The position numbers were made by a program, and so were the translations under genes. From assembly GCA_021736985.1 (NCBI GenBank), contig JAIPEW010000029.1, positions 1 through 33,340 of the forward strand: a DNA stretch of 33,340 nt. The letters run 5' to 3'. The notes beneath the pieces were generated by a model. It worked only from the letters and a program-made list of their open reading frames with translations. It made no database searches and was not told the origin of the DNA. The stretch comes from Clostridiales bacterium (GTDB lineage Bacteria > Bacillota > Desulfotomaculia > Desulfotomaculales > VENG01). Below are positions 31,056 through 33,340 of the stretch, in pieces (position 1 is the stretch's first letter; each line of letters opens with the position of its first letter).

Positions 31056-32372
31056 ATGGAGGATGAGGTGTCATTTAGCAATATTTTAATTATACTTAAA
31101 ATACTGCTAGCTCTTTTCCTAGTTTTTTTAAACGCTGTTTTTGTAGCAGCAGAGTTCTCTTTTATAAAAGTAAGACCTACTCGTCTTGAACAATTAGTAG
31201 CCGAGGGAAATCGTAAGGCTAAAATAGCCCAGGAATGTGTAAATAATATTGATGCTTATCTTTCAGTGTCTCAGCTAGGTATAACAATTGCCAGTCTTGG
31301 ATTAGGGTGGCTGGGAGAACCTGTAGTAGCAAGACTTCTGGAACCATTAATGATATTATTGGGTATAACTTCTTCCGCTGCGGTACATTCCTTTTCCTTT
31401 GTTATTGCTTTTATCCTGGTAACTTTTATGCATGTAGTATTTGGTGAATTAGTGCCCAAGTCACTGGCAATTCAAAAAGCAGAAAAAGTCACTCTATGGC
31501 TGGCAATGCCCATGCGGCTCTTTTATTTCCTTTTTTATCCCGGTATAATAGTCCTCAATGGTACGGCAAACAGTATGCTCCGGGTTATTAGTATACAACC
31601 GGCCAATGAACACGAAGAGAGTCACAGTGAAGAAGAACTGCAACTGTTGGTGTCAGAAAGTTATGAAGGAGGACACCTGGATAAAGAAGAATGGTATTTA
31701 TTACAAAATGTATTTAATTTTGAGAAAAAAAGTGTCCGGGATGTCATGGTTCCCCGGCCTGAAGTTGTATTTTTAGATCACAGAAAAACCAGGGATGAAA
31801 ATATAGAAATTGCCCGTAATGCCGGGCATACCCGGTTCCCCCTTTGTGATGGCGGGCCAGATAATGTTATAGGTCTTATACATATAAAAGACCTTTTTCT
31901 GATAGATTCTAAATCCAGTGCTGGTGATATTAAAAGAAACATTACTATTGTACCTGAAGTTATGCCTATAGATGACCAACTCAAGAAGTTTCAGCAAAAT
32001 CACCAGCACATGGCCCTGGTAATAGACGAATACGGCGGCACAGCTGGAATTGTAACTATGGAAAATATTTTAGAGGAACTGGTCGGTGAAATCCAGGATG
32101 AATTCGATGAAGAAATGCCGCAAATATCGCAAGAAAAAGAAAATACCTACCTCATAGACGGTAGAATTTTGCTCAAGAAAGTTATTAAAATGTTTGATTT
32201 GTTAATCGAAGACGAATACAGGTATAAAACTTTGGGCGGCTATGTTTTCGGTAAGCTGGGTAAACATCCTAAAGTTGGCGATAATATAAAACTGCCGGGC
32301 TACCTGTTGGAAGTGGCTGAAATAAATGGTTTGCGTATCTGCTATGTGCGTTTGTATATACTTAATAAATAA
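31056..32372 (+). CDS. CorC/HlyC-type membrane protein (CNNM-CBS-CorC_HlyC)
   Basis: A 438-residue protein with an N-terminal DUF21/CNNM membrane domain (about residues 8-190, including [17 protein letters not shown] and [14 protein letters not shown]), a CBS pair (about 210-335; [15 protein letters not shown] and the linker after [12 protein letters not shown]) and a C-terminal CorC_HlyC domain (about 350-435; [30 protein letters not shown]). Bacterial members are linked to magnesium or cobalt efflux and were once called hemolysins. The ATG has AGGAG 14 bases upstream. It stands alone behind its own promoter and leader, in keeping with ion-responsive control. Confidence 0.93.
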   Translation: MEDEVSFSNILIILKILLALFLVFLNAVFVAAEFSFIKVRPTRLEQLVAEGNRKAKIAQECVNNIDAYLSVSQLGITIASLGLGWLGEPVVARLLEPLMILLGITSSAAVHSFSFVIAFILVTFMHVVFGELVPKSLAIQKAEKVTLWLAMPMRLFYFLFYPGIIVLNGTANSMLRVISIQPANEHEESHSEEELQLLVSESYEGGHLDKEEWYLLQNVFNFEKKSVRDVMVPRPEVVFLDHRKTRDENIEIARNAGHTRFPLCDGGPDNVIGLIHIKDLFLIDSKSSAGDIKRNITIVPEVMPIDDQLKKFQQNHQHMALVIDEYGGTAGIVTMENILEELVGEIQDEFDEEMPQISQEKENTYLIDGRILLKKVIKMFDLLIEDEYRYKTLGGYVFGKLGKHPKVGDNIKLPGYLLEVAEINGLRICYVRLYILNK

Positions 32373-32427
32373 CTACAGCAGTATATTGGATTTTAAACAA
32401 GCCACCTGTTCCCCTTATATGCACAAA

Positions 32428-32466
32428 AAAGACCTACCCCTCTTAACTATGTTAGGATAGATCTTT
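32428..32466 (+). terminator. Possible terminator after the CorC-type gene
   Basis: An imperfect hairpin (AAAGACCTACC with GGATAGATCTTT, inner TAAC/GTTA pairing). It has mismatches and no clean T run, so this is tentative. Confidence 0.35.
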
Positions 32467-32532
32467 CATTTTATACATGACTAATTTATAAGTTTGTTAT
32501 TTTACTATTAACAAGATCAGTAGATTATTTAG

Positions 32533-32673
32533 TTATAGACTAAGTGCCTTGCACTTTTTCTCTATATGCTGCATTGCCAGTTCAGCAGCTTTATTTAGAT
32601 CTTCTTCAACTGCAAAGGATGCACCTATTATATCTTCAGCATCCTCGGTTAACAACCCGGCCCCACTTCTCAC
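32533..32673 (-). pseudogene. C-terminal gene remnant, 46 codons
   Basis: On the minus strand a frame ends ...GLLTEDAEDIIGASFAVE then EDLNKAAELAMQHIEKKC and KALSL with TAA at 32533. The sequence has coding character (charged amphipathic helices) but cannot be assigned to a family. At its upstream side (about 32660-32700) it runs into DNA resembling the repeat-linked segment near 7968-7995, so the 5' part of the gene appears to be lost. A GTG at 32673 could start a short product. Confidence 0.35.
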
Positions 32674-32749
32674 CTCTGCCCTTTGCCCCGACCCTTCATC
32701 CTGCTGTCAGAAAAATTTTATACCCCGTTGTAAGGAAATGCTTGTAGGA

Positions 32750-33122
32750 GTTTAAATAGAAAACTACCTGAAAACTATGGCCAGGGCTGGTGGATTTCCG
32801 GAAGGTAGCGGAGTCTGGGTGCGCTGCATAGCCCGTCAAATCCCGAAATCCCGGCTGCTAAGGGCGTAAAAAACTTGCTGTGCAATATCATTGAGCGGGT
32901 TTCTAAAACATACTTTATGCTCCCAGTAAAAATACGTCCGGCACTCAGCCCATCTCTAATGCAGAAAAGCCAGAAGTAAAAATATACTACTTATAGAATA
33001 ATTTTTTAAGAAGCGCACTGAGTGCCGGACTGGAGGAAACCACCGGCCCTCCACCCAACTGTCAGAAGAGTTTTCATACTCTGTTGTGAGCTTCAAGCTC
33101 GTGGGCGTTTAAATAGAAAACT
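32750..33122 (+). repeat. Dispersed modular repeat, copy C (longest)
   Basis: About 370 bp. The left module begins near GGCCAGGGCTGGTGG (32779) and the right module ends GCTCGTGGGCGTTTAA (about 33113). Outer arms AGGGCTGGTGG and CCACCGGCCCT (near 32783 and 33041) can pair, and an inner 13-bp stem is formed by 32936-32948 and 33018-33030. The element is framed by a 16-bp direct repeat GTTTAAATAGAAAACT (32750-32765 and 33107-33122). No coding frame is credible. Confidence 0.92.
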
Positions 33123-33193
33123 CTAAAAAAAACCATAAAGATGCACGGGCCACCTTTAAGACCTTAATTTTAAAATCACATTAGAATAAAAAT

Positions 33194-33340
33194 TTACACT
33201 TTTGCTGTTTCACCTTCAGGACGCTCAATGACGTAGCCTTTCTTTTGTAAAAGTTTGAGTGCTGATTCTTCGGGACTTTTAGGTTGCTTTCTTTTATAGT
33301 AATCGTCTCCAAGTTCATGATAAGGAGTTTTGCGGCTTAG
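33194..33340 (-). CDS. Partial gene entering from the right edge, possible transposase C-terminus
   Basis: Forty-eight codons, open from the window edge to TAA at 33194. The product reads LSRKTPYHELGDDYYKRKQP, then KSPEESALKLLQKKGYVIE and RPEGETAKV. A tail of the form PYHxLGxDYY...LxxKGY followed by a short end is one I associate with the C-termini of some transposases, but I cannot name the family. The N-terminal part lies outside the window. Confidence 0.55.
   Translation of the reverse strand, partial: LSRKTPYHELGDDYYKRKQPKSPEESALKLLQKKGYVIERPEGETAKV

Overview
The window reads as a chromosomal segment of an endospore-forming member of the Clostridia (Peptococcaceae or Syntrophomonadaceae-like). 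The evidence is the conserved block spoIID, spoIIQ-like, spoIIID and mbl/mreB, Gram-positive type ribosome binding sites with frequent TTG and GTG starts, and a large acidic surface protein with a C-terminal copper-amine-oxidase-N-like domain next to an SLH-anchored protease. No rRNA, tRNA or CRISPR array was found.

Layout. 1-190: a 15-bp tandem repeat running in from the left edge and ending in a 63-bp palindrome, followed by a short Wzz-like remnant. 807-7777 (minus strand): one efflux operon, marR, lipoprotein membrane-fusion protein (MFP), RND pump, short EmrA-like MFP and EmrB-like MFS pump. 8117-13482 (plus strand): a TetR regulator and a YbhGFSR-like ABC exporter (MFP, ATPase, two permeases). 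13472-15342: a toxin-antitoxin pair, a 45-codon gene and a RAYT/IS200-like transposase, with three copies of a 45-bp palindrome. 15386-16501: a TolC-like outer-membrane-type efflux protein. Together the first 16.5 kb form an efflux island with RND, MFS and ABC pumps plus a possible outer-membrane partner.

16666-21167: a divergent pair, the 710-aa surface protein (minus) against an ECF sigma factor and zinc-finger anti-sigma operon (plus). The shared 640-bp region holds three matches to one ECF-type promoter, GGAACT-N17-GTC(T/A)AA: one before the sigma gene and two before the surface protein. This suggests that the sigma factor activates itself and the surface layer. 21504-25493: SLH-anchored subtilase. 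25604-28914: sporulation and cell-shape block. 29052-30620: a CooF-like ferredoxin and an FAD/NAD oxidoreductase, both broken: the first by a one-base frameshift, the second by a perfect 42-bp palindrome. 31056-32372: CorC/HlyC-type membrane protein behind a leader with a possible attenuator. 32373-33340: gene remnants and repeats.

The most unusual noncoding signal is a modular dispersed repeat (about 265-370 bp; copies at 8961-9320, 21216-21480 and 32750-33122, with a partial copy near 7914-7980). Its end modules are nearly identical between copies, its interior varies, and one stem shows a compensatory base-pair change between copies.
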